NCBI RefSeq assembly: GCF_900102965.1
Contig: NZ_FNGM01000005.1
Location: 77,407-141,406, forward strand
Length of the DNA: 64,000 bases
Source: Paenibacillus jilunlii
Lineage (GTDB): Bacteria; Bacillota; Bacilli; Paenibacillales; Paenibacillaceae
Reading direction: 5' to 3'
Below, piece by piece: positions 55,303 through 64,000 of this stretch (the stretch's first letter is position 1; every line of letters starts with the position of its first letter). Made by a program: the position numbers and the translations under genes. The notes below the pieces were generated by a model. It searched no databases. It was not told where the DNA came from and worked only from the letters and a program-made list of their open reading frames with translations.

Positions 55303-57729
55303 CTAGCTCTTCAAGTCTTTTTCCCTGACAGCTACAGGTTCGCCTTGATAAGACACAATGCACCTTCCGGCAATTCCGGTGATCTCTACTGCAAATTGTC
55401 TTTCCGCCGGCATACCGGTGTAGCTCCCGCTGCGCTTCCCGATCGTCAGGGTACGGTCCGCTTCGCTCCACTTCATCTCAATCGTGGTGTACGAACCGTT
55501 CTCGTAATTATAGTTATCCCCTTCATCTTCATACAGTGTGTATGAAGCATCCTTGCCGGAATATACCTTCAAGACAATCATGGCTTCCGGCTGTTCATCC
55601 GCATATTGAACATCCGGACCAAGCGGAACAATCGATCCGGCACGGACAAAGAGAGGAAGCGTCTCCAAATCAGCTTTGGCTTCAATCGTCAAGCCGCCCT
55701 GAGTCCGTTCATCGCTCCAGTAATCGTACCATTCACCGGCCGGAAGGTAGACACTCCGCAGCTTGCCGATCCCCTGAAGCTCCCGCGAGCCGGGGCCATA
55801 ATACATCGCAGTTGTGACAGGCGCAACCAGGAAGGCCGGTCCGAACATAAACTGATCGTCAATATTATGGACGCGCACATCTTCCCGGTAATCAAAAGCC
55901 AGCGCACGAAGCATCGTATATTTGCGATGTGCGACGGCCCCTGCCATAGAATAGATATAAGGCATCAGCTTGTAGCGGAGCTTCAGATACTTCACCAGCG
56001 TATCGTACATCAGCTCGCCCTCTTCGCCAAACCGCCACAGCTCTCTTGGCGTATCTGTTCCATGGGAACGGAACATCGGCAAAAAGGCCCCTAGCTGGAA
56101 CCAGCGGACATACAGCTCACGATATCCGAGATCGGCGACACCTTCGTCGTAATCCCCGTTCCAGAACCATTGCTCCTTGAGATTGCGTACGAAGAAGGCA
56201 CCGATATCCAGTGTCCAGTAAGGGGAACCTGTGACGCAAAAATTAAGGCCGTCTGCAATCTGCTTCCGCAGCGTCCCCCAATTGGCTGCTATATCTCCCG
56301 ACCATGTAATCGTGCCGTAGCGGTGCTGCCCGGCAAAAGCGGAACGCGTCAGATTCACAACCCGTTTGACTGTGTCCGCCGCTCGCTGGCCTTCATAGAT
56401 GCCCTTGGAATGCAGCAGCGAATAGGCATTGATAAGACCCGGATCAAGATAACGCTTGGATTCTGCCGTGTTAATCAGCATGCGCTGCTCCGGTTCCGGC
56501 TTCACCGCCCCATTCCAGTCGGCCTCGAACGGCTCGGTGCAGTCGCACCACCAGGCGTCAATTCCATGGGAGAACAGTCCGGTATTGGCCTGCTTCCAGT
56601 ACAGCTCACGCGCTTCCTCCCGGAAGGCATCATATGTGGCCTGATTGCCGAGCAGGAAGCCGCGCCCGCTCATTTCTTGGTGATTATCACCGCCGGCTGC
56701 CATAATCGGCCATATAGATACCATTAGCTTTGCATTCATGGCATGCAGGCTGTGCATCATTTGCGGAGGGTCCGGGAAACGTCCAGGATCAAACGTCTTT
56801 TGTCCCCACAAATTGCCCGGCCACGACTGCCAATCCAGAACGATGCAATCGAGGGGAAGCGAACGGTCACGGTACTCCTGCACGGTGGCAATCAGTTCCT
56901 CCTGGGAAATGTAACGTTCCTTGGATTGCACATAACCGAAAGACCATTTCGGAAGCATCGGCGCGTCCCCCGTCAGGTGCCGGATTCCGGCTATAATCTG
57001 ATCGAACTCCGGGCCGTAAATCACATAATAATCCATTTCTTCATCCACATCCGTCCAGAGATAGGAACCGAATGCATCATCATGAAAAGTCATGTACGAA
57101 CAGGAGTCTATCAAAATCCCGTAGCCGCGCGTAGATACAAGCACCGGGACAACCGCTTTCATATTTTGCTGGTACAAATATTGATGCCGGCCGCGAAGAT
57201 TCATCATCCCCTCTTCATGTGAGCCAAGTCCATAGAGAGCCTCATCCTCCTGCCATTCGAATTCCAGCTTCGTATGATAGGCTTGCCTGTCAAGCCTGCG
57301 GTTGATCCCTTCCGCTCTTGCGCGCAGGCCATCCGCACCCTGACCGGTTTCAACCTTATCCGCCGCAGCATCGAAAACCGTACGGTATACCTCTGTCCGC
57401 TCCAGCGTTTTGCCGCCCCTGGACGGTTCCTTTGTCAACAGCTTGCCATTGGCATCCCAATAACTGAAGGCGCAGGTCAACTTGTCCACCTGAATCGTAA
57501 GGAGCGCAGTCGAAATTTCCAGATGGCCCGGGTGGTCCGCAACCGTCCATTGAATGCCCCCCGCCTCCGGATGGCTCACCACCACAAGGCTCTCTTTCCT
57601 GCTGAGCTCCGAATCCAGGGTATAACGAATTCTGGCAATTCCCGGCGTGCTAAAAGCAATATGCATGATCCCTTCTGTAGTCTCCAGCCTGACGCCACCC
57701 GAACCGGAGTGCACATCCTTCAGTTTCAC
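55303..57729 (-). CDS. Intracellular GH31 alpha-xylosidase
   Basis: 808 aa, GTG start at 57729 behind GGGTAGGGAT. GH31 enzyme of the YicI/alpha-xylosidase branch: nucleophile Asp in WWCDCTEPF (about residue 397), acid/base Asp in TWSGDIAANW (about 475), with GYVQSKERY, VLDWQSW and MFRSHGTDTPREL. No signal peptide. It releases alpha-D-xylose, either from xyloglucan-type fragments or from alpha-xylosyl side chains of complex xylan; the absence of xyloglucan endo-enzymes here favours the latter. It stands alone with AraC gene 57853 divergent; the 55190-55302 spacer holds no gene. Confidence 0.94.
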   Translation of the reverse strand: MKLKDVHSGSGGVRLETTEGIMHIAFSTPGIARIRYTLDSELSRKESLVVVSHPEAGGIQWTVADHPGHLEISTALLTIQVDKLTCAFSYWDANGKLLTKEPSRGGKTLERTEVYRTVFDAAADKVETGQGADGLRARAEGINRRLDRQAYHTKLEFEWQEDEALYGLGSHEEGMMNLRGRHQYLYQQNMKAVVPVLVSTRGYGILIDSCSYMTFHDDAFGSYLWTDVDEEMDYYVIYGPEFDQIIAGIRHLTGDAPMLPKWSFGYVQSKERYISQEELIATVQEYRDRSLPLDCIVLDWQSWPGNLWGQKTFDPGRFPDPPQMMHSLHAMNAKLMVSIWPIMAAGGDNHQEMSGRGFLLGNQATYDAFREEARELYWKQANTGLFSHGIDAWWCDCTEPFEADWNGAVKPEPEQRMLINTAESKRYLDPGLINAYSLLHSKGIYEGQRAADTVKRVVNLTRSAFAGQHRYGTITWSGDIAANWGTLRKQIADGLNFCVTGSPYWTLDIGAFFVRNLKEQWFWNGDYDEGVADLGYRELYVRWFQLGAFLPMFRSHGTDTPRELWRFGEEGELMYDTLVKYLKLRYKLMPYIYSMAGAVAHRKYTMLRALAFDYREDVRVHNIDDQFMFGPAFLVAPVTTAMYYGPGSRELQGIGKLRSVYLPAGEWYDYWSDERTQGGLTIEAKADLETLPLFVRAGSIVPLGPDVQYADEQPEAMIVLKVYSGKDASYTLYEDEGDNYNYENGSYTTIEMKWSEADRTLTIGKRSGSYTGMPAERQFAVEITGIAGRCIVSYQGEPVAVREKDLKS

Positions 57730-57852
57730 GGCTTATCCCTACCCTTTTTCAAGTTCAGCTTATATAATATAATGATATTATTGTTGGTATCGGGATATCT
57801 AACATATATTTCTGCATTATCAACACAATATTACGATTTGTGGGAGGGCATG

Positions 57853-58746
57853 ATGTACGAGCACCGTTACCGGGAGGTCAAGCTGCACGGCCAGCCCGAA
57901 TTTCCGCTTCATATCTATCAAGTAGAGCATCCGGCCAGCGTTCATTCCATCCTTCCCGTGCATTGGCATAATGAAATGGAAATTATCTATCTTGCCAGAG
58001 GGACTGCCGCCTTCACGATCGAAAACCGTGAGTCCGCCATTCAGGCAGGGGAAGCATTGATCGTTCATCCCGGAGAACTCCACTCGGGGATTGGCACTGC
58101 CTGTGACGGAACTTGCTATTACTCCATCGTGTTCAAGTTATCCTGGCTGTCTTCGCCGCAATCGGACCGGATTCAGGAATTATTCTTTGAACCCATCCTG
58201 CAGGGGACTGCCAGGCTGCCTGCCCTGTTATCGGCTGCAGACGAAGTCCACTCCAAATTGCTTCATTGCGTACGGGAACTGCTGGACCGCTATGAGCGCC
58301 AATCCACCGCTTATGAAATGAGCATGAAGGGCCTCCTGCTGCAGTTCATTGCGGATATTTACCAGTACGGGCTGATGGAGAGCAGCAATGTACCGGGAAG
58401 CCGACACGGGCGGGAATACAACCGGCAAATCAAGCAAGTGCTGGCATATATGGAGGCGCATTCAAGCGAGAAGCTGGAGCTGGATCAGCTGGCTTCCGTG
58501 GTGTCGCTTAGCCGCTCCCATTTCTGTACATTTTTCAAAACCCTGACAGGAATGCGGCCGATGGAATATTTGAACTATATCCGCATCAACAAAGCGGCCA
58601 GCCTGCTCCGCAGCGGATCGTACAATGTATTGGAAGCCGCGCTGGAGTCAGGCTATCAGCATGTCAGCTACTTTTCCAAATGGTTCAAATTTTATATGAA
58701 TATGACGCCTTCAGACTACAAGGCCCGTTATTCTACCGGTCTTTAG
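57853..58746 (+). CDS. AraC-family regulator of GH31
   Basis: 297 aa from the second of two adjacent ATGs, with GGGAGGG seven bases upstream (57850 is the alternative). The same frame is open back to 57274, but that part is antisense to GH31 and is not coding. N-terminal cupin (LPVHWHNEMEIIYLARG; IQAGEALIVHPGELHSG) and C-terminal double helix-turn-helix (LDQLASVVSLSRSHFCTFFK; LEAALESGYQHVSYFSKWF). The spacer to GH31 holds an AT-rich promoter-like stretch around 57755-57780. Confidence 0.92.
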   Translation: MYEHRYREVKLHGQPEFPLHIYQVEHPASVHSILPVHWHNEMEIIYLARGTAAFTIENRESAIQAGEALIVHPGELHSGIGTACDGTCYYSIVFKLSWLSSPQSDRIQELFFEPILQGTARLPALLSAADEVHSKLLHCVRELLDRYERQSTAYEMSMKGLLLQFIADIYQYGLMESSNVPGSRHGREYNRQIKQVLAYMEAHSSEKLELDQLASVVSLSRSHFCTFFKTLTGMRPMEYLNYIRINKAASLLRSGSYNVLEAALESGYQHVSYFSKWFKFYMNMTPSDYKARYSTGL

Positions 58747-58796
58747 CCGTCGGCCCCCTCATGTTCTACATTTAACCTGCGCCATTCCACCAAATG

Positions 58797-58975
58797 TTAC
58801 GGACTCAGATGACCCTATTTACCTGTAAAACGAAGAAATGGGCTGCTTTCGGACTCAGATGCCGTTATTTGGCCGTTTCCCTCTCCTTTTGCCTCCAAAC
58901 CTGCAATATAAGGTCATCTGAGCCCGCATCCCTGGATAAGCACGCATTTCGGCAAAATAACGGCTTCTCAGTCCG
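58797..58975. repeat. Repeat E, nested foldback element
   Basis: CGGACTCAGATGACCCTATT pairs with AATATAAGGTCATCTGAGCC about 105 bp on, and CGGACTCAGATGCCGTTATT pairs with AAAATAACGGCTTCTCAGTC. The interleaved order gives two alternative long hairpins. A degraded relative is at 48762-48930. No coding capacity. Confidence 0.7.
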
Positions 58976-59049
58976 CATTGCTCTACATGCTGAAACTAAA
59001 CATTCCAGCAGCGGACTGGCAGCCAACAAGGTTGGCAGCTAATGGCACC

Positions 59050-59113
59050 GGTAGCCATGAGAATTGGTAACCATGAGAATTGGTAACCATGAGAGCTGGT
59101 AGCCATGAGAATT
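59050..59113. repeat. Four 16 bp tandem repeats
   Basis: Unit GGTARCCATGAGAATT repeated four times, with AGCT at the end of the third unit; half-units occur on both sides. Located in the 775 bp gene-free region between the AraC gene and GH43. Recent slippage array; no function seen. Confidence 0.85.
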
Positions 59114-59238
59114 GGTCGCCAACTCCATTTTCCCCCTTTAGTTCTCCTCGTTTCCCCCTTCTCTCCTTTTTAGCGCTACACCGTACTTGACTCGATAGAT
59201 TTGCCTGGAGCACCCTTTATGAGCCCTGCGGCAATTAC

Positions 59239-59421
59239 AAGTGGAAAAAGGGTAACTAATTTGCCCGATTCCCCTGTTCTCCACAGGTTAAGTGGAAAAA
59301 GGATAACTAATTCAGCTCATTTCGCTCCCTTCAGAGAAATATTGCCCAATTAAGTTTCCTATTTCCACTTCAATCTCACAATTGTGGATTTGTGAGGGAA
59401 ATAAGTTCCCTTTTTCCAACT
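59239..59421. repeat. Repeat A, copy with a doubled first arm
   Basis: Arms at 59239 and 59290 (AAGTGGAAAAAGG), inverted partner CCTATTTCCACTTCAATCTC and terminal CCCTTTTTCCAACT. Same architecture as 48053-48235. Confidence 0.8.
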
Positions 59422-59453
59422 AACATTTCTCACCTGCTTCTTCGTAAGCACAA

Positions 59454-59489
59454 GAAAGCAGCACCAGAGAATCCCTGGATGCTGCTTTC
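59454..59489 (-). terminator. Terminator of the GH43 pair
   Basis: GAAAGCAGCA pairs with TGCTGCTTTC with an inner CCAGAGAATCCCTGG foldback. It lies 33 bp after the stop of the gene at 59522; T-rich sequence is present on either side. Confidence 0.65.
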
Positions 59490-59521
59490 CTTTTCCAAGC
59501 GAATTCAGATTCTCCTGCCGG

Positions 59522-60952
59522 TTATTCCAAAGTAAACGAAGCCAGACTGGCGCCGCCGTGGCCGGTATACGTCAAATACAGTGCTTGTATACCATCTGGA
59601 ATGGCTACTTCCGTAGTGTATTCCTTCCAGACATTCGTAAAACCTACCGGTATCCGTCCCAGTGCCGGTCCGTCCCATGACGTTTTGACTTCAAACGCGC
59701 CCTGGCAATATCCGCGCACCTTGATTTTGATCCGGGTGACTCCCCCGCAGGCGAAATATTTAAAACCGGCGGTAGCCGAATCCGTCATATTGGCAATATA
59801 GCCGGTTTCCTCGTCGCCGTCCCTGCCGTCCTGGGTAATCTTCGGAAACCGGCTGTCCATCCATGCTCCCATAGGGCCAAAGCCTCCGGTGTACATTTCC
59901 TGATCTTTGCAGAACAAATGACAGGCCAGGTATGCCGGATATTCCCCCCGGCCTTCGAGCGGCCCCCCGTTCGGACCGCAGGATGTGATCTCCACCTGGG
60001 GAATAGTGCCATCCCCGCGGAATTCAATTCTCTCGATGCAGCCCTGCCGGCAGAACGCCGTCCCATTGGTATGGCGGTGATAAAAAATATACCATTCACC
60101 GTTGATTTGGGTGATGCTGCCATGGTTATTGCCGCCGTAATACATGGGCTGATCCCCCGGCTTGTACGTATTGATATGAAGATCGCAATTGCTGACAATG
60201 ACTCCCTGGTAGGTAAACCCCCTGGTCGGATGCTTGCTGGTCGCATAGCACAGCTCGTGCATGGAGATCGAGGAATAGATAAGGTAGTAGGTATCTCCCC
60301 TTTTGCGGATGGAAGGCGCTTCAAAAAACTCGTAACCTTCGAATCCGCTCCCCTTGCTGTATGGCTGGCTTGGCGCAACAAATACAGGCTCTTCGGCAAT
60401 GGTGAGCATATCCGGGCCAAGCACCGTTGCCATTGCCCCGTGTCTGGATTGATCTCCATACGCGCAGAATCCGGTGTACAGGTAGGTGTTCTCTCCTTCG
60501 GTCAGCACGCCGGGGTCAAACTGCGGTTCGTCGCCTTCCCGCTCACCAAGGCGTGTTCCATCGGCATATTTGACATAACCGTAGAACTCATACTTGCCGC
60601 CCGGCTTGTCGCAGACCGCCACCGAAACGACAGGAACCTTATCAAGCACATAGTAGAGATAATACCGCCCGTCCGGTCCCACGGTGACATCGGGAGCATA
60701 CAGGCACATGCTGCCATCAGGATTCAACGGGTCATCCGTAGTCTGGTAGATTACACCTTCATACCGCCAATCGGCCAGATTGTCCTCCGGTGCCGACCAG
60801 CAGACATAGTCATTCAAGCAAAAAGCGTGTCCGTTAAAACGGTCATGCGAGCCATACACATACACTCTGCCTTCAAAAACATACGGCTCGCCGTCAGGGA
60901 TATATTCCCAGGACGGGAGATACGGATTGAATCCTTGTTTTTTTGCCATTGC
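59522..60952 (-). CDS. Intracellular GH43 glycosidase with CBM6-like C-terminal domain
   Basis: 476 aa from ATG 60952, which has AAGGGTGA upstream and lies 13 bp after the stop of the preceding gene. Propeller at about residues 8-320: base Asp in YIPDGEPYVF, modulator Asp in FDPGVLTEG and acid Glu in FFEAPSIRK, with NNHGSITQI and WYIFYHRHTNG. The last about 140 residues form a beta-sandwich (FKYFACGGVTRIKIKVRGY) of the CBM6 type. No signal peptide. Probable arabinofuranosidase or xylosidase, co-transcribed with its upstream neighbour. Confidence 0.9.
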   Translation of the reverse strand, partial: AMAKKQGFNPYLPSWEYIPDGEPYVFEGRVYVYGSHDRFNGHAFCLNDYVCWSAPEDNLADWRYEGVIYQTTDDPLNPDGSMCLYAPDVTVGPDGRYYLYYVLDKVPVVSVAVCDKPGGKYEFYGYVKYADGTRLGEREGDEPQFDPGVLTEGENTYLYTGFCAYGDQSRHGAMATVLGPDMLTIAEEPVFVAPSQPYSKGSGFEGYEFFEAPSIRKRGDTYYLIYSSISMHELCYATSKHPTRGFTYQGVIVSNCDLHINTYKPGDQPMYYGGNNHGSITQINGEWYIFYHRHTNGTAFCRQGCIERIEFRGDGTIPQVEITSCGPNGGPLEGRGEYPAYLACHLFCKDQEMYTGGFGPMGAWMDSRFPKITQDGRDGDEETGYIANMTDSATAGFKYFACGGVTRIKIKVRGYCQGAFEVKTSWDGPALGRIPVGFTNVWKEYTTEVAIPDGIQALYLTYTGHGGASLASFTLE

Positions 60953-60965
60953 AATTTCACCCTTG

Positions 60966-62807
60966 TCATTTATTAATTTTGTCTGTTTCTGCGTGCACAA
61001 TCACTTGCATGGAGCAATCGGCATAATCCGGGTGCACATCTCTTTCTTTAGCCACATCCAATACAGGTACGCCCTGGCGGTTGAAATGGACTCTGTGCAT
61101 GGCCGAGCATCTTGTTCCGTGCTTCACCAGCTGCTCTTCCCCGTGATACAGCATCAGCACATTGCCGTCATAATCCCTGAAAAATGAATTGTGCCCGGCC
61201 CCATAGATCCCTTCGATTGAATAATAAGACATTACAGGCGTGCTCACCTTGCTCCATGCGTTGTTGTCCAAATAATCGCTTCCCCGCGGGATGCTTAACA
61301 GTCCCAGCGCATAGGTGTAACCCGTCGCGGCACCGCCGGAGTAGGCGATATATACCCTATCCTCCGTAATGAGAGGATAGGGGCCTTCATTGTTGATGGT
61401 GCCCTGTGCATTCTCCCAGCCGAACAGCGGCCGCGAGAGCAGTACTGGTTCACTGGTCAATACCGCAGGATTATCTTCATGTACCGTTGCGATATACAGC
61501 ATGGAGCCGGTATCAAGCGGCGTGCCGATTCCCTTGCGGTAGGACCAGACCACACATGATGTACCGTCTGCCTTGTAATAAGTCATATCCAGCGTGATGC
61601 CGTCTTCTGCCAAATAAGCACCGTCCGCCCGCTTCACACGGACCGGCATATCCCAATCCGCCGCATTCATAATGCCGCCGCCCTTGTTCAGCTTCATGAG
61701 ATGGCACTGCGGCCCCCATTCTCTGCCGCCTACGGCGAACAGAATATATAAATCCTCGCCAATGACATGAAATTCGGGTGCCCAAAATGTCTGGAAGAAG
61801 TTGTGTTCCTCATTCAGATCAAGAATGACAGCTTCCTGGTAACCGGGAGCGAATAAACCGTTCAATGTGTCCGCCTCACGGACGTAGATGCCGATATCAT
61901 TAGCGTTGTCATTGGTGGCCAAGAAATAATATTTGCTGTGCCATAGAAGGATTACCGGATCGGCATAGCCGCTTGCCAAGGGGAACGGAAACTCATGCGT
62001 GACCACCTTGCCTGGTACGGTATACGTTCCGGGTGCGGTAAAATCAATGCCTTGGGCATCCCATGCTACCTGTTTGTCTGCGGTGGAGCCGTCGGAGTAT
62101 ACCGCAGTGGCTTTAACCGCTTTCAAATCTTCTGCAGAGGTGACGCTGACGCTCTCCGGCACGCAGATCTCAGTGTTGTGCAGCGGTGTCCAGGAAGCCT
62201 GCACCGAGCGGCCGGTCCGGCTGTCCACCGATATCACATTTCCGGGATTAATTCCAGGCAGCGTTTCATCAGGCCGTTCTACCGCAAAGGCTTCAGCCGG
62301 TTCCGGCGGTGAAATCCGTTCCGGCTTCATAAGATCGGACAAACGGTTCAAATAATAATTCCCCTCGTTGTCCCGCCAGCGTATCTCATATTCTTCGCCA
62401 GTGCTGTTAAGGTGACATATGGCCTCTTTGACATAAAGCTCCTGGTGCAGCTGAACCAGACCCTGATTATGAAAGGTAACCAGATCCGGGGATGTCCACA
62501 GAAGAATATGCCCTCTGCTGTCTTCGTCATCATTTCCGAGCGCATCAACTCTTACCGCGACAATGCCAAAAGAGCCGTCAGCCGTACGGAACAAATACGG
62601 GTTTTTGAGTCCTTTTTCATGAATCACGTTGTTCTCATCGACGGTTGCCGAAGCGAATAGTATGCCATAGTTCCGGTTCAATGCTTGAAATTCGTTATGA
62701 TCATCCGTACAGGCTAAATGAACACTGTTGCTGAGAGAATCGGTGTAATCCTGATCCGATTTGCGCGTATAGACGGCAAGCTTCATATGATTTTGCACCC
62801 TAGTCAT
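60966..62807 (-). CDS. Two-module GH43-like enzyme with internal Ig-like domain
   Basis: 613 aa from ATG 62807, eight bases after AAGGG; earlier GTG/ATG codons at 62816-62813 are too close to that site. Module order equals that of 31871-33685: N-terminal propeller-like half (HLACTDDHNEFQALNRNYG), bacterial Ig-like domain (KAVKATAVYSDGSTADKQVA), then the GH43 catalytic domain with Asp in SGYADPVILL, Asp in GITLDMTYYK and Glu in INNEGPYPLI. No signal peptide. Operon with 59522-60952 and divergent from GH8. Confidence 0.88.
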   Translation of the reverse strand: MTRVQNHMKLAVYTRKSDQDYTDSLSNSVHLACTDDHNEFQALNRNYGILFASATVDENNVIHEKGLKNPYLFRTADGSFGIVAVRVDALGNDDEDSRGHILLWTSPDLVTFHNQGLVQLHQELYVKEAICHLNSTGEEYEIRWRDNEGNYYLNRLSDLMKPERISPPEPAEAFAVERPDETLPGINPGNVISVDSRTGRSVQASWTPLHNTEICVPESVSVTSAEDLKAVKATAVYSDGSTADKQVAWDAQGIDFTAPGTYTVPGKVVTHEFPFPLASGYADPVILLWHSKYYFLATNDNANDIGIYVREADTLNGLFAPGYQEAVILDLNEEHNFFQTFWAPEFHVIGEDLYILFAVGGREWGPQCHLMKLNKGGGIMNAADWDMPVRVKRADGAYLAEDGITLDMTYYKADGTSCVVWSYRKGIGTPLDTGSMLYIATVHEDNPAVLTSEPVLLSRPLFGWENAQGTINNEGPYPLITEDRVYIAYSGGAATGYTYALGLLSIPRGSDYLDNNAWSKVSTPVMSYYSIEGIYGAGHNSFFRDYDGNVLMLYHGEEQLVKHGTRCSAMHRVHFNRQGVPVLDVAKERDVHPDYADCSMQVIVHAETDKINK

Positions 62808-63028
62808 AACCATCACCCTTACATTTTTTTGGCTTCACGGTTTGTCCCTTACAGTATAGTGATGCGCCTTGACTGAAGTCCATGACTTATAGCCACTTAA
62901 CATTGATCTATACTAAGATTATAGGCCCAACCCGAATCACCTATAAATTCTAAGGAAAACGCTTTAATTTCTATAGTTCCGGTTATGTTATACTTTGGGC
63001 AAAACCCTATCCATTGGAGGATTGTGTT

Positions 63029-64000
63029 ATGAATAGCTTCACAGAAGGCTCCTTCTATACGCGAGAATACAGAAACCTGTTTCTGGAAAACGGGATGTCG
63101 GAAGAGGCAATCCGGCACAGGCTTGACGACACCTGGAACGAATTGTTCTACGGTGCGCCCGATGTCCGAATCTACCATCCCATGGGTGACGATAAGGGCT
63201 ATATCGTGGATACCGGCAATACCGATGTGCGGACAGAGGGCATGTCCTACGGGATGATGATGGCTGTTCAAATGGACAAGCAGGAAGAATTCGACCGTCT
63301 CTGGAAGTTCGCCAAGGTATATATGCAGCATACGGAAGGCCGTTACAAGGATTATTTTGCCTGGCACTGCAAGCTGGACGGAACACGGCTGTCGCCCGGT
63401 CCGGCGCCGGACGGGGAAGAATTTTTCGCAATGGCGCTGTTCTTTGCCTCCAAGCGCTGGGGCGACGGCGCCGAACCGTTCAACTATTCCGAGCAGGCCC
63501 GAATCATCCTCCGCGCCTGTGTGCATAAAGGGGAAGACGGAGAGGGCGATCCGATGTGGGACCCGGCGACCAGGCTGATAAAATTCGTTCCTGAGACCCC
63601 TTTCAGCGACCCCTCCTACCATCTGCCCCATTTCTATGAATTATTTGCCCTGCAGGCGGATGAACAGGACAGAGCTTTCTGGAAAGAGGCTGCAGCCAGA
63701 AGCAGAGCTTATCTGCATAAGGCTTGCCATCCGGTAACCGGTCTTTCCCCCGAATATGCCAACTATGACGGAACCCCGGCTGAACCCCAGCCGCATGGAG
63801 ACTACCGCCACTTCTTCAGTGATGCTTACCGGGTCGCGGCCAACATCGGGCTGGACTATGAATGGTTCGGCTGTGACCCTTGGCAGGTGGAGCAGTCTAA
63901 CCGGATTCAGGCCTTTTTCCGGGATATTGATGTCGCCGATTACCGGCGCTACACGATTGACGGCCAGCCTTTTGAGGAGCCGTCCCTGCATCCAGTCGGC
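63029..64000 (+). CDS. GH8 reducing-end xylose-releasing exo-oligoxylanase (Rex), 3' end outside window
   Basis: 324 codons are present, and the family enzyme is about 380-390 aa, so only the last part is missing. It removes xylose from the reducing end of xylo-oligosaccharides inside the cell. Acid Glu in RTEGMSYGMM (about residue 70), base Asp in FFSDAYRVAANI (about 264), and SPEYANYDG are seen; these positions agree with those of the Bacillus halodurans Rex enzyme. ATG follows TTGGAGGATT. No signal peptide. Divergent from the GH43 pair with a 221 bp shared promoter region. Confidence 0.95.
   Translation, partial: MNSFTEGSFYTREYRNLFLENGMSEEAIRHRLDDTWNELFYGAPDVRIYHPMGDDKGYIVDTGNTDVRTEGMSYGMMMAVQMDKQEEFDRLWKFAKVYMQHTEGRYKDYFAWHCKLDGTRLSPGPAPDGEEFFAMALFFASKRWGDGAEPFNYSEQARIILRACVHKGEDGEGDPMWDPATRLIKFVPETPFSDPSYHLPHFYELFALQADEQDRAFWKEAAARSRAYLHKACHPVTGLSPEYANYDGTPAEPQPHGDYRHFFSDAYRVAANIGLDYEWFGCDPWQVEQSNRIQAFFRDIDVADYRRYTIDGQPFEEPSLHPVG

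Noticed and set aside
57274-57849. N-terminal extension of the AraC gene at 57853
   Set aside because: This part is antisense to GH31, and a good ribosome site sits just before the downstream ATG pair.
62950-62966. GGAAAACGCTTTAATT as a cre site for GH8
   Set aside because: It lacks two fixed positions of the consensus.

Overview
The window comes from a Gram-positive, spore-former-type Firmicute, most likely a Paenibacillus. The signs are Shine-Dalgarno boxes of the AGGAGG/GGGAGG type, CcpA-type cre boxes, LplA/LplB/YtcP-type ABC importers paired with YesM/YesN-type two-component systems, and family-rich intergenic repeats. No rRNA, tRNA, phage or transposase gene was seen. Nearly all of it is one very large locus for breaking down decorated xylan (glucuronoarabinoxylan).

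Layout. 1-5.6 kb: start of a sugar-binding lipoprotein, a YesN/YesM pair, and the only secreted xylanase (GH30 glucuronoxylanase with a C-terminal CBM). 5.8-18.4 kb: an AraC regulator, a second YesN/YesM pair, a MalF/MalG-type permease pair, GH67 alpha-glucuronidase, a sugar-binding lipoprotein and a GH43 enzyme; a 0.9 kb repeat block splits the permeases from the binding protein and GH67. 18.5-20.8 kb: AraC regulator, small Cys-rich protein, GH27 alpha-galactosidase. 20.8-25.7 kb: a less ordered stretch with a remnant of an Excalibur-domain gene, a structured non-coding region, a secreted multi-domain metallopeptidase with starch-binding modules, and a beheaded response regulator. 26.1-29.8 kb: a complete LplB/YtcP/LplA importer. 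29.9-38.7 kb: CE1 esterase, a frameshifted GH43, a two-module GH43, AraC, then GH43-GH43-GH10. 38.8-47.5 kb: importer operon SBP-permease-permease followed by an unusual RR-HK-RR triplet. 47.5-49 kb: repeat block. 49-54.2 kb: GH95, zinc dehydrogenase, aldo/keto reductase and lactonase operon with a divergent AraC. 55.3-58.7 kb: GH31 alpha-xylosidase with divergent AraC. 59.5-64 kb: two more GH43 enzymes and a GH8 exo-oligoxylanase that runs off the end.

How it works together (inference). Apart from GH30 and the metallopeptidase, no glycan-active enzyme here has a signal peptide. The likely scheme is limited cutting outside by GH30, import of decorated oligosaccharides by up to four ABC systems (no ATPase gene is present, so a shared MsmX-type ATPase must be elsewhere), and full dismantling inside by GH67, GH10, GH8, GH43s, CE1, GH27, GH31 and GH95. 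Control is by three histidine kinases, four intact YesN-like regulators and five stand-alone AraC proteins, each of the latter divergent from an enzyme gene, plus probable CcpA repression.

The most interesting unit is the 49.0-54.3 kb operon. Its reductase looks like plant L-galactose dehydrogenase and its zinc dehydrogenase like E. coli LgoD (L-galactonate 5-dehydrogenase). With a COG3618 lactonase and a GH95 glycosidase, it reads as an L-galactose release-and-oxidation pathway for the L-galactose caps of grass xylan, rather than the L-fucose pathway that a routine annotation would suggest.
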